From: Cordylochernes scorpioides
Lineage: Eukaryota > Arthropoda > Arachnida > Pseudoscorpiones > Chernetidae
Length of the DNA stretch: 64,000 nt
Assembly: GCA_030710605.1 (NCBI GenBank)
Contig: CP092863.1
Coordinates: 138,044,994-138,108,993, forward strand
Reading direction: 5' to 3'
The stretch's first letter is position 1. Each line of letters begins with the position of its first letter. The position numbers and the translations under genes are program-made. The notes below the pieces were generated by a model. That model worked only from the letters and a program-made list of their open reading frames with translations. It was not told the origin of the DNA and did not search any database. Positions 10,875 through 21,049 of this stretch are shown here, in pieces.

Positions 10875-11270
10875 TGCAATGTGAAAAAAATAGTACAAAT
10901 GTGAAATTGTATTAGGATAAGATGGATAAATTAAGAAAAAGGCATCTCTTTATCATGCAAACTTTCAGTTGCATGATAATGGAGATGCTTTTTTTCTTAA
11001 TGTGAAATTTGTTTTCTATTTTACTCTCCAATTCTCTTTGTTTCTCTTTTTTGTTATTGCCAATTTTTTAAAAAATCTTAATTTTAAGAGAAAGGTATCT
11101 CCTGATAGCGCAAGTAAAAGTTGCTGATGGCTTGCTCCTCCTGTCGGAATTTACGTGGAACTTGCGCCATCAACAATTTTTAGTTAAACGATCAGGAGAT
11201 GCCTTTTTCCGAATTTATTCAACTGATCTCTGTATAATTTCACCTTTGTATTATTTTTTTCAAATATTAA
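10875..11270. mobile_element. Family E TIR element with two nested palindromes, hammerhead part missing
   Basis: Outer inverted repeats: AATAGTACAAATGTGAAATT near 10890 and its mirror near 11240. Inside, 10928-11001 is a near-perfect hairpin (TTAAGAAAAAGGCATCTC and its complement), and 11085-11205 is a second, looser one (GGTATCTCCTGAT...ATCAGGAGATGCC). The 41865-42180 copy shares both flanks but keeps a hammerhead between the arms, so this is an internally deleted relative. Confidence 0.7.
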
Positions 11271-11690
11271 TGTTTCAAACTTGATGTATTACGAAAAAAT
11301 CTGTTTAACTCTTTGAAACCACCTGGTTCTCCATCTTTAGAGATTTTTTTTTTTATAAACTTCTTTCTCTCTCTTAATTGCAATATCGACATAGGGAATG
11401 TAAACTCTCCCGTAGTTAATAACATGTCATAAAATCTTGGTGGATTCATTTTCCACAAAGAACTTTGAAATATATATGTATATATTAGTTAACTAAAAGC
11501 TAGAGTTCAACAACAACAAAAAGAAGCAAACTTCTGGTTTATTCATTCGCGTGAAGAAACTTGAGCCACTGGGGAGACTTGAAGACCTTGCTTGCTTGCT
11601 TGGACTGGAAGAAACATTGGCCTGGATCAGATGTCTTTGAACTATCATGTACAGAACCTTTATTGAACAACACTGGGAGTAAACTTCTGA
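11271..11690. other. Unassigned spacer before the 32-bp minisatellite
   Basis: Short ORFs on both strands have no recognisable motif. Confidence 0.35.
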
Positions 11691-11699
11691 TCCAGGACC

Positions 11700-13690
11700 A
11701 AGACCACGAGAGTCCCAGTTCCGTGCACAGCGAGCCGAAGAGAGTCCCAGGTCCGAGCATAGCGAGCCGACGAGAGTCCCAGTTCCGATCACAGCGAGCC
11801 GACGAAAGTCCCAGTTCCGAGCACAGCGAGCCGAAGAGAGTCCCAGGTCCGAGCACAGCGAGCCGAAGAGAGTCCCAGTTCCGATCACAGCGAGCCGACG
11901 AAAGTCCCAGTTCCGAGCACAGCGAGCCGAAGAGAGTCCCAGGTCCGAGCACAGCGAGCCGAAGAGAGTCCCAGTTCCGAGCACAGCGAGCCGAAGAAAG
12001 TCCCAGTTCCGAGCACAGCGAGCCGACGAGAGTCCCAGGTCCGATCACAGCGAGCCGACGAAAGTCCCAGTTCCGAGCACAGCGAGCCGAAGAGAGTCCC
12101 AGGTCCGAGCACAGCGAGCCGACGAGAGTCCCAGTTCCGATCACAGCGAGCCGACGAAAGTCCCAGTTCCGAGCACAGCGAGCCGAAGAGAGTCCCAGGT
12201 CCGAGCACAGCGAGCCGAAGAGAGTCCCAGTTCCGAGCACAGCGAGCCGAAGAAAGTCCCAGTTCCGAGCACAGCGAGCCGACGAGAGTCCCAGGTCCGA
12301 TCACAGCGAGCCGACGAGAGTCCCAGTTCCGAGCACAGCGAGCCGAAGAGAGTCCCAAGTCCGATCACAGCGAGCCGACGAGAGTCCCAGTTCCGAGCAC
12401 AGCGAGCCGAAGAAAGTTCCAGTTCCGATCACAGCGAGCCGAAGAGTGTCCCAAGTCCGAGCACAGCGAGCCGAAGAGAGTCCCAAGTCCGAGCACAGCG
12501 AGCCGAAGAGAGTCCCAAGTCCGAGCACAGCGAGCCGAAGAGAGTCCCAAGTCCGATCACAGCGAGCCGAAGAGAGTCCCAGTTCCGATCACAGCGAGCC
12601 GACGAGAGTCCCAGTTCCGATCACAGCGAGCCGATAAGAGTCCCAAGTCCTAGCACAGCGAGCCGATAAGAGTCCCAAGTCCGAGCACAGCGAGCCGAAG
12701 AGAGTCCCAGTTCCGAGCACAGCGAGCCGAAGAAAGTCCCAGTTCCGAGCACAGCGAGCCGACGAGAGTCCCAGTTCCGAGCACAGCGAGCCGACGAGAG
12801 TCCCAGTTCCGATCACAGCGAGCCGACGAGAGTCCCAGTTCCGAGCACAGCGAGCCGACGAGAGTCCCAGTTCCGAGCACAGCGAGCCGAAGAAAGTTCC
12901 AGTTCCGAGCACAGCGAGCCGAAGAAAGTCCCAGTTCCGATCACAGCGAGCCGACGAGAGTCCCAGTTCCGATCACAGCGAGCCGACGAGAGTCCCAGTT
13001 CCGATCACAGCGAGCCGACGAGAGTCCCAGTTCCGATCACAGCGAGCCGACGAGAGTCCCAGTTCCGATCACAGCGGGCCGACGAGAGTCCCAGTTCCGA
13101 TCACAGCGGGCCGACGAGAGTCCCAGTTCCGATCACAGCGGGCCGACGAGAGTCCCAGTTCCGATCATAGCGAGCCGACGAGAGTCCCAGTTCCGATCAT
13201 AGCGAGCCGACGAGAGTCCCAGTTCCGATCACAGCGAGCCGACGAGAGTCCCAGTTCCGATCACAGCGGGCCGACGAGAGTCCCAGTTCCGATCACAGCG
13301 GGCCGACGAGAGTCCCAGTTCCGATCATAGCGAGCCGACGAGAGTCCCAGTTCCGAGCACAGCAAGCCGACGAGAGTCCCAGTTCCGAGCACATCTAGCC
13401 AATAAGAGTCCCAGTTTCGAGCACAGCGAGCCGATAAAAACTCCAGTTCCGAGCACAGCGAGCCGATAAGAGTCCCAGGTCCGAGCAAAGCGAGCCGATA
13501 AAAACTCCAGTTCCGAGCACAGCGAGCTAATAAGAGTCCCAGGTCCGAGCACGGCGAGCCGATAAGAGTCAGGTCCGAGCACAGCGAGCCGATAAGAATC
13601 CCAGGTCCGAGCACAGTAAGCCGATAAGAGTCCCAGGTCCGAGCACTGCGAGCCGACGAGAGTCCCAGGTCCGAGCACAGTAGGAAACAA
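11700..13690. repeat. GC-rich 32-bp minisatellite, about 60 units
   Basis: The unit is GAGAGTCCCAGTTCCGAGCA followed by CAGCGAGCCGAC. Alternating variants (GTTCCGAGC / GGTCCGAGC / GTTCCGATC and GACGAGA / GAAGAGA / GATAAGA) form higher-order blocks. Composition contrasts sharply with the AT-rich flanks. Because 32 is not a multiple of 3 and the unit lacks stops, both strands show long repetitive ORFs (358, 233, 204 codons) with a 32-residue protein period. I treat these as artefacts. Confidence 0.95.
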
Positions 13691-14372
13691 GAGACAGAAG
13701 ACCGCAGCAAGAATCGCTCCAGACAATCGGTGACCAACTATCTCCAAGTTACCATTGTTGCCATCTTGAGATCTAACTGGATCAATAATAAGATATTGAT
13801 AGACGACCCTCTTGTTAAGAAAATAGCACCGTGTACCGAGGTTCGCACACCTTGTCAATAAATAAAGTGACATGGCTAGAGGATATAAATCTAGGTCGCC
13901 TTGAAGAGCTATAGTAGAGTCTCCTATGCCAAGTTCCATCTAAATCAACCTTTTTACCTTGTTTATTTAAAAAAAATTACTACATACAGAAATTTATTAT
14001 TAATATTATTATCCTTTGTACAGCTGGTCATAATAATCATGGTGGGTAGAAGTTGCGAATGCTTTTAGTCTAAATGCACCACATGGCTTTATTAAAGACA
14101 CACGAGATTACCAAGTGTATACAAAATTGCCTTTTTCGCTTTCAAAAAAAAAATATATATATATATATATATTGTTATATGAAATGTAAATAATAAAGTT
14201 TATCAAATAAAATTATAAATCTTAAATATAATTTAAATTAAGTTGATATTATAGAGTGATTTAAGATGGATTTATATATTGATATAACTATATTTAAAAC
14301 TTTTAATAATAGTAATATTTATATATAAAAAGGAAATTATATTAGATTAGCAAGCTAAATCTAAATTAATTA
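13691..14372. other. Unassigned spacer
   Basis: AT-rich, with a TA run near 14155. At 14090-14130 a short trace of MITE D (ACACACGAGATTACCAAGTG) is visible. No gene seen. Confidence 0.4.
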
Positions 14373-15428
14373 TATAAGATAAAAGTTGATAATTATTTTT
14401 GTGTTTAAGTTAGATGAGATTAAAAAGTTCTTTATATGTATTATATTTATATCTTATTTAGGAGAGAAAAATGTAATAAAAGTAATTATATGTTAGAATA
14501 ATATGTTTTTATTTTAGATAGAAAAAAAAAAAATTTGAAAAATAAAAAGAAAATTTAACAAGAAAAGAAGATTTAACAACGTAACGTCTTTTAGCATCGG
14601 CTTTTACCCGTCATTTAGACATACTCTTAAAATAAATAGGAATAAAGAAGAGATTTATAATGATTATATATTTATTTTTTAGTAAAAGAGAGGAAAGAGA
14701 TAAAGAAAGAACCATACACTTTTATTTCAAACAGGTAGAGAATTGAAAGGTTGTTAGTATTTTTTTAGTTAATTAATAGTTTTTGTAATTTTTTTATATA
14801 ATTTTTTTTTTCCTATATAATTTTAGATTTTTTTTTGTGTAATGTCCTGGTCTACCATTAGGGTTCCAAAAATAATTTCTAATAGGCAAAGATTTAAAAT
14901 ATGTTTATCTATCCTTAACTAGGCAAAAACATTATTTCATATTATTCTTACTCTTAGAAAAAAAAAAAAAATCTAAAATTATATAGGAAAAAAAAAATTA
15001 TATAAAAAAATTACAAAAACTATTAATTAACTAAAAAAATACTAACAACCTTTCAATTCTCTACCTGTTTGAAATAAAAGTGTATGGTTCTTTCTTTATC
15101 TCTTTCCTCTCTTTTACTAAAAAATAAATATATAATCATTATAAATCTCTTCTTTATTCCTATTTATTTTAAGAGTATGTCTAAATGACGGGTAAAAGCC
15201 GATGCTAAAAGACGTTACGTTGTTAAATCTTCTTTTCTTGTTAAATTTTCTTTTTATTTTTCAATTTTTTTTTTTCTATCTAAAATAAAAACATATTATT
15301 CTAACATATAATTACTTTTATTACATTTTTCTCTCCTAAATAAGATATAAATATAATACATATAAAGAACTTTTTAATCTCATCTAACTTAAACACAAAA
15401 ATAATTATCAACTTTTATCTTATATATA
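14373..15428. mobile_element. Foldback element, arms about 440 bp, loop about 150 bp
   Basis: The left arm (14373-14830) and right arm (14968-15428) are almost perfect reverse complements: for example AAGTTGATAATTATTTTTGT at 14386 against ACAAAAATAATTATCAACTT near 15400. Both hold GACGGGTAAAAGCCGATGC and AAAAGACGTTACGTTGTT. No ORF. The block GACG(G/A)GTAAA..CCGATG recurs at 41570-41600, linking it to the 40181-41731 element. Confidence 0.88.
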
Positions 15429-15433
15429 TATTG

Positions 15434-15880
15434 TTATATATATAGATGACCGGCGTCATCAAAACTTTCCACTTCCTTAAAGTCTTGTCCATAAGTATTG
15501 GCGTTATTCTCAACATTAAACAACTCACCTTGAACTAAAATCTTCATAAAATATATATTGAGACGGTTTCTTTCTTTATGAAAGTGACAGATCAAGTACA
15601 CAGCTCTACCTAACGGAAATTGTTCCTTCGCGCTTGACAGAATAGAATTGATTGATATGATCTTCAATATACTCGTATAGGAGCAAGTTTATGATTTAAA
15701 TCTCTTATTGTCGCAGATCTCTTTCAAATAAATATATATTCAAGGTATATTTTGGTCACTACTGTTGTAAGGTGTCGTATGTGCGTGGAATAAAAAAAGA
15801 AATTTTAAATATTTTGGGAAGGTCTAGGTAATGATACCCCGGTTTAATCTACCATATACCGCTGCTCTTTTATTACAAGT
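15434..15880. other. Spacer with a MITE D-like end
   Basis: TTCCACTTCCTTAAAGTCTTGTCC at 15466-15490 resembles a MITE D terminus. A short minus ORF (15434-15667) has no recognisable motif. Confidence 0.3.
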
Positions 15881-16352
15881 ATAACGACATTTGAAGTTTC
15901 ACCGCATGAGTTTCTTTTCAACGAAAAATCTAAATTTTATTTCAAGGTGAAATATCGACTATTTCTATCCTTTTTTGATGAGGTATGAAAGGGTGAATTA
16001 TGAAGAGTAATGATGAACGGAAAAATAAAAGTGTCCAGGGATGGTAATCGAACCCACAATCACAAGCCGCAGTGTATTATATTGTATTATAAGTTACTTT
16101 ATGTATCATTTACGAATGGAAAAATACGTCCAGGGTAGCCTAGTGGACATGGCATCTGCCCGGTAAGCGGAACATTGTGGGTTCGATTCCCATCCCTGGA
16201 CACTTTTATTTTTCCGTTCATCATTACTCTTCATAATTCACCCTTTCATACCTCATCAAAAAAGGATAGAAATAGTCGATATTTCACCTTGAAATAAAAT
16301 TTCGATTTTTCGTTGAAAAGAAACTCATGCGGTGAAACATCAAGTGTCGTTT
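15879..16352. mobile_element. Foldback element containing a tRNA-like gene
   Basis: The left arm (15885-16060) and right arm (16155-16350) are inverted copies sharing GAGTTTCTTTTCAACGAAAA and GGATAGAAATAGTCGATATT. The left arm carries the 3' half of the tRNA-like sequence; the right arm is joined to a full one (16129-16201). A direct repeat, GCCGCAGTGTATTATATTGT, lies at about 16070 and 16364. A sister copy without the full tRNA lies at 31455-31715. Confidence 0.82.
16129..16201 (+). tRNA. tRNA-like gene, anticodon position GGT (Thr) but lacking U33; probable pseudo-tRNA
   Basis: A full cloverleaf can be drawn: acceptor TCCAGGG/CCCTGGA (7 bp), TA at positions 8-9, D arm GCC/GGC, anticodon stem TCTGC/GCGGA, loop CCGGTAA, T arm GTGGG-TTCGATT-CCCAT. 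The invariant U33 is C and one anticodon-stem pair is G-U, so decoding function is doubtful. A and B boxes look usable and a T-run (TTTTATTTTT) follows. It sits in a foldback element, which suggests mobility rather than a conserved gene. Confidence 0.5.
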
Positions 16353-16532
16353 TACAATCACAGGCCGCAGTGTATTATATTGTATTATAAGTATATTGTT
16401 ACTTGTATTATTAGCTGTTAGGTCAGATCGCTATAACTTTATAAGATAGATAACCATCTCCTCAACGATGATGCATGCGATCTACGTTCACTATCTTTTG
16501 AAACATAAATACCATCCTCGCGCAACTTTATA

Positions 16533-16896
16533 TCTATATATATATAAATCAAAGTTTGTATGTTTGTTTGTTTGTATGTATGTATGTGCGGTATACAAAT
16601 TCGCAGTAGTTCACTAATTCAAACCAAAATTTCCATACATAGGTAAAAAAAAAAAAAACGGGGAAGTCGATAGACTATTTAAAAAAATATATAAATCAAT
16701 TATTAAAACTATATTCAAATTATTATACTTAGAGGGCGCTGTTCGTGAGCTAATTTAGATTAAATTATGCTGATGCAATCAAATAGATAATGCTAATAAC
16801 AAACAATTATAAAAAAAAATCTTATCTAAATATATATCACTCGGCTAGATATGCACACGGGTCAATCCCGGGGCGAAGCCCGGGTCACCCGTCTAG
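16533..16896 (+). mobile_element. Non-autonomous Helitron-like element, complete, 364 bp
   Basis: Starts TC after A (16532) with a TA run, then TTTGTATGTTTGTTTGT and ACAAATTCGCAGTAGTTCAC. The 3' end is CCCGGGGCGAAGCCCGGG, then TCACCCGT and CTAG (16893-16896) before T. A-TC...hairpin-CTAG-T is the Helitron format. A near twin of 368 bp lies inverted at 17372-17739. Confidence 0.7.
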
Positions 16897-17054
16897 TTGT
16901 ATATAAAAAAAATAAAAATAAAAACTCTTTCAATTCTACTCTATAGACGAGGTATATCTGTTTATTCTCGTCAATCAATAATTTCTCCTTCTAAATTGTA
17001 AAAGGGAGGCTTAGAGGGGTATATAACATATAACAGAGAGTTGTGGGAGGATTA

Positions 17055-17345
17055 TATCCATGTACCTAGGGAGACATCTCTCCCTTTAATTATACATCAG
17101 AACAATTTTGGTAAATTTGACCGATGTCATAATTCCTCACATAGGATGTTATGAAATCGAAGCCGTCCCTGTACTGATGAGGGCCATAGTCCGAAACCAT
17201 GGTATACAGGTTGTTGGATTTTGTCTAAATTTTCCTAAACTGGTGTTGTGTGGCTCATTCCTTATCACTAGTAAAGTTTTTTTTTTACTAGGGTGATAAA
17301 CATAAGGCAACGTTCTGATGTATTATTAAAAAGAGAGGTGCCCCT
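17055..17345 (+). mobile_element. Hammerhead-bearing non-autonomous element, unit 1
   Basis: Bounded by inverted motifs: GTACCTAGGGAGACATCTCT at the left and AAAGAGAGGTGCCCCTC at the right. It contains TGGTAAATTTGACCGATG, the intact hammerhead at 17168-17210 and the conserved AAACTGGTGTTGTGTGGCTC. Relatives lie at 24935-25175, 58075-58250, 59270-59500 and, truncated, 63536-63640. It is followed by a Helitron-like insertion and then an inverted partial unit (17755-17925), the same order as at 24935-25365. No ORF. Confidence 0.75.
17168..17210 (+). ncRNA. Type I hammerhead ribozyme with minimal stem III
   Basis: Stem I CCTGTA (17168-17173) pairs with TACAGG (17205-17210). The core CTGATGA is at 17174-17180. 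Stem II is GGGC/GTCC with a CATA loop. GAAA is at 17193-17196. Stem III is ACC/GGT closed by AT, so ACCATGGT is palindromic. The cleavage site is GTA, after A17204. Every core base is present. Self-cleaving RNAs of this form with 2-3 bp stem III are known from Penelope-like elements and were shown to act as dimers; activity here is inferred. Confidence 0.88.
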
Positions 17346-17371
17346 CTATAGGTATATATATATATATAACA

Positions 17372-17739
17372 CTAGACGGGTGACCCGGGCTTCGCCCCGG
17401 GATTGACCCGTGTGCATATCTACCCGAGTGATATATATTTAGATAAGATTTTTTAAATAATTGTTTGTTATTAGCATTATCTATTTGTTTGCATCAGCAT
17501 AATTTAAACTAATCTTTGATAGAGGGCACTGTTCGTGAGCTAAGTAGAATAATTTGAATATATAGTTGTAATAATTTATTTATATATATTTTTTTTGAAT
17601 AGGCTCTCTATCGTCTTCCCCGTATTTTTTTTACCTATATATGGAAATTTTGGTTTGAATTAGTGAACTACTGCGAATTTGTATACCGGACATACAAACA
17701 AACATACAAACATTCATTTATATATATATAACATATAGA
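17372..17739 (-). mobile_element. Non-autonomous Helitron-like element, complete, 368 bp
   Basis: Minus-strand twin of 16533-16896. CTAG at 17372-17375, hairpin CCCGGGCTTCGCCCCGGG next to it, and the 5' TCTATATG end at 17739 after A. It is inserted between the HHR unit (17055-17345) and the inverted HHR fragment (17755-17925). Confidence 0.7.
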
Positions 17740-17754
17740 TGAGATTTTTTTTCC

Positions 17755-17925
17755 GGAAGGAAATAGATCTATAAAAACATCGGTTGTCTCTCCCGTCAAA
17801 ATAAACGTCAAAACTAGACGCCATCTATTGACCGTCACGACAAACTAGCGTACTCAGGTCGGTGACAAAGCCACAACACCAGCTTTGGCAAACTGAGAAG
17901 TGTCCACCTAGAGCTATATAACGGT
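17755..17925 (-). mobile_element. Inverted, core-less fragment of the hammerhead element
   Basis: The minus strand reads CTCTAGGTGGACACTTCTCA, then GTTTGCCAAAGCTGGTGTTG, GACGGTCAATAGATGGCGTC and TTGACGGGAGAGACAACC, matching what follows the hammerhead at 25475-25650. It breaks within stem I, so the catalytic core is absent. Confidence 0.7.
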
Positions 17926-17976
17926 TATAGAATAAGAAACACAAGTCGGTGAGAAGAGATTCTTTATGTAAGACGA

Positions 17977-18377
17977 CTAGCCGAATGACCCGGGCAACGC
18001 CCGTGTTTTACCCGATTGAATGTTTTGATTCAAATACTATTTGTTACAATTATAAATTGGCGCCTTAAATAAATGCATATATTAGTTAATAACTATAGCC
18101 TATGTGCTTTATCTGTCTATGTACTGTTGGCTTCCGTAGGCGTCTCTTACTGGGTAAAAGAAAGAGAGGATTCCATTTCTTTATTAACTAATATGTGCAT
18201 TTATTTAAGGAGCGACCCGCTCCAACACAATAGTTACAAAAACAACAAAGCGAGTGGGGGGGGGGGGGGGGGCATGATCGTAGCCAACCAATAGGAGTGC
18301 GCCATTCAAAAAAAAAAAAAAAATCAAACGGTGACAGAGATGAAAAAGAATTGATGACGCTCGTAACTGTATATAGA
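17977..18377 (-). mobile_element. Non-autonomous Helitron-like element, about 401 bp, with a nested palindrome
   Basis: CTAG at 17977-17980 plus hairpin CCCGGGCAACGCCCGTG; the 5' end, TCTATATACAGTTACGAGCG on the minus strand, starts at 18377. A poly-G tract (18247-18263) and poly-A tract (18307-18322) are internal. Nearly identical to 30109-30524. A foldback insert (about 18064-18209) with TTAAATAAATGCATATATTA ends splits the older Helitron sequence GGCGCC...GGAGCG. Confidence 0.7.
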
Positions 18378-18889
18378 ATGATTATAGAAGCGTAGAAGGA
18401 AGTCTTGCCCGAGCTTGTATCGTCCTCTTATATAAAGAAGCTTTTCTCCCCAACTTGTATTTCTACTTCTACAGCCAATAGGGAAATTATCGTTGTATTA
18501 ACGGCTGTAAAGAGATAAGGTGGTGGTCGAGGGTCTGAAGTAGAAGTTGGGCCAAGGACCAATCGGAACTAAGGGTACGATGACCTTCTAGAGAGCCACG
18601 TGTCAAGTTTTTGTCCTCTCGACTCATCGACCTCCTCAAGTCTCATTCCTTCCACAGCTGATATCCTATATGTGACGTCACAATGCCAAGGTGTGGCTAG
18701 TTCCTTGCTTCTCTATATACCGGGACTTAGGTTCGATTCCACATAGGACAAACACAGAATTGGAGATTTGTGATTGATATCATCTTCAATATATAAGAGC
18801 GCAGGTTTGTTTTTAATCTCTCATTGTCGCAGAGAGCTATTTTTAAATATGTGTGGATTATTTTTTAAATAAATAAATACACTCATAAA
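18378..18889. other. Unassigned spacer
   Basis: Slightly higher GC than its neighbours near 18530-18680, with no ORF or repeat recognised. Confidence 0.35.
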
Positions 18890-19475
18890 TAAAACTTAAG
18901 GAAGTTGTACCTTTTAGCATGTATATCGGGATTAAGACAATAACTCTGAAAGTACACTCATGGACAAAACTTAAGGAAGTTGTACCTTTTAGCATGTATA
19001 TCGGGATTAAGACAATAACTCTGAAAGTACACTCATGGACAAAACTTAAGAATGTTGTACCTTTTAGCATGTATATCGGGATTAAGACAATAACTCTGAA
19101 AGTACACTCATGGACAAAACTTAAGGAAGTTGTACCTTTTAGCATGTATATCGGGATTCAGACTATAACTCTGAAAGATACACTCATGGACAAAACTTAA
19201 GGAAGTTGTACCTTTTAACATGTATACCGGAATTAAGACAATAACTCTGAAAGATACACTCATGGACAAAACTTAAGAAAGTTGTACCTTTTAGCATGTA
19301 TATCAGGATTCTGACAATAACTCTGAAATATATTTGATACACAGTGACCTTTATTGAAGACACACGAGATAACCAAGTGTAAACAAAAAATTGCTTCATC
19401 CCCTCAAAAAAAAAAAAAAAAAGATGACCGGCTATTGCAAAATATTTCCACTTCCTTAAGTTTTGTCCATGAATG
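18890..19475. mobile_element. MITE family D, six iterated short units
   Basis: TA-flanked, with end motif CACTCATGGACAAAACTTAA repeated about every 76 bp. Each unit has TGTACCTTTTAGCATGTATA, TCGGGATTAAGAC and AATAACTCTGAAAG. The last unit leads into the long-type segment and the inverted end CTTCCTTAAGTTTTGTCCAT at 19450-19475. The internal units are copies of the terminus itself. Confidence 0.88.
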
Positions 19476-20097
19476 TATAACGAATATTACAATATATATA
19501 GTTCTCACATAATGTCTGGGTAAAAAAATGAAATTAAAAAAGGGCAATGAGCTTTGACATTTCTGAGTCCTCACTCACCACGGTGATGACACTTTCCTTA
19601 GATTAATGAGGTGACATTTTTTTAGTGGAGCGAGGTTGTACCCCATATGTAAATGATATTTATGCAAATTTTTGGAACTTTTAATTTGCCTTTTTGGAAA
19701 CATCTTATTTATAAGGCAATAACGAGCCATTTTATATAAGAAATGAAAGCATTAAAGAAGAAATGTTTCTTCTACACATTAAACAAACTTTTACTGTTGT
19801 GAATGCCATATTGTACCACGAAAGTATGCAACATGGTACATGCTTTTGCAACAGATAACGCCTCTATTTAGGGATAAAATAATTTCAAGTTCGAAACCTG
19901 GAAGGCTCTTTTTGTTTTATGAATATCATCTCCCCCTTAATGCATTGTCGGAATACAGAGTTTCTGTCGGGTAGCTATCGTAAGAACATGTACCTTGTGT
20001 GTGATAGAAGAAATAACATAGAAAAAAATTAAATAATGCTAATATAATATCGTTATTACTAAGAATTCGTGCATCATAGTTTCATTTCGTAAATATA
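19476..20097. other. Unassigned spacer
   Basis: No gene or shared repeat recognised. AT-rich, with a methionine-poor run of stops in all frames. Confidence 0.35.
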
Positions 20098-20292
20098 CAC
20101 TCATGGATAAAACTTAAGTGGAAAGTATTTGATATCGCCGGTTGCTTTTTTTTTTTAAGGAGACAGAGGCAATTTTTTGTTCAAACTTGGTTATTTCGTA
20201 TGTCTTAAATAAAGGCCACTCTTCAGAGGTATTGTCTGAATCCTGATATACATGGTAAAAGGTACAACTTCCTTAAGTTTTGTCTATGAGTG
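20098..20292. mobile_element. MITE family D, minimal single-unit member, 195 bp
   Basis: TA, then CACTCATGGATAAAACTTAA at the left; CTTCCTTAAGTTTTGTCTAT and GAGTG, then TA, at the right. One long-type unit lies between. This is the simplest copy and defines the family ends. Confidence 0.88.
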
Positions 20293-20382
20293 TAGATGGC
20301 GAGTTATGTTCAATTTATGCCTAACTGGCGTTCTAAAAATTGTTTGCTGAGGAGACCTTCAATTTATATATATATATATATA

Positions 20383-20745
20383 CTAGCCGAATGACCCGGG
20401 CAACGCCCGGGTTTTACCCGATTAAATGTTTTTATTCAAATAATATTCGTTACAATTATAAATTGGCACCGTGGATGTCACTTTTGTGAAACGTCCCGCT
20501 CCAAACTTTGTGTCTGAGAAGCGATATTTTTATAGAAAGATGATCTGGCTTTTGTTTTCTGCTCGAATGAATGTTTTTCTGTTAGAATTTTGTTCCTGCG
20601 TACAAAATAATGAACTGGTTTCACCCGTGGTCTCTGCTTTTTGGAATTTTTCCCGATATAATTATGTATCTAATAATCAAACATGATACAGCAATATCGT
20701 CATCATTATTTTCTGACTAAAAATATATAGTTTTAATAATTGATT
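20383..20745 (-). mobile_element. Non-autonomous Helitron-like element
   Basis: CTAG at 20383-20386 after a TA run, hairpin ACCCGGGCAACGCCCGGGT, then GTTACAATTATAAATTGGCA and a 71-codon ORF (20471-20686) beginning MDVTFVKRPAPNFVSEKRYF. That ORF is conserved in length at 1307-1522 and 39810-40025. The distal end is unclear, near 20745. Confidence 0.65.
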
Positions 20746-21045
20746 TGATTAATATAGTTGATATAATAATATCTATATTAATAAAATGCAAATTTCATAA
20801 GAGGACATCACTAAAAACTTTCGTTACAATGCATCAATTTCGACCAAATTTTCAACATTTATGTAAAACGAGATGGAGCAGGTTTTGCTTAACGTCAAAA
20901 TATTTTTCCCTAACATTAACATGCGTAACTTCGCTGTTATCGATTAAATACAAAAAAATCAACAGAGTTAATTTTATTTATATATAAATACAAAATTAAA
21001 TTTCAACAGAGTTAATATTTTTACATACTAGCTAATAATCTCAAT
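20746..21045. other. Unassigned AT-rich spacer
   Basis: No recognisable gene. It may be the 5' part of the neighbouring Helitron-like copy, but I found no match for it in the window. Confidence 0.3.
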
Positions 21046-21049
21046 CTAA

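Noticed and set aside
11561-12637. 358-codon Ser/Arg/Pro-rich ORF (and opposite-strand ORFs)
   Set aside because: It is entirely within the 32-bp minisatellite, with a 32-residue period caused by three unit lengths; no start context, no end structure, open on both strands.
11700-13690. CRISPR-like array
   Set aside because: Repeats follow one another directly without unique spacers, and the window is eukaryotic.
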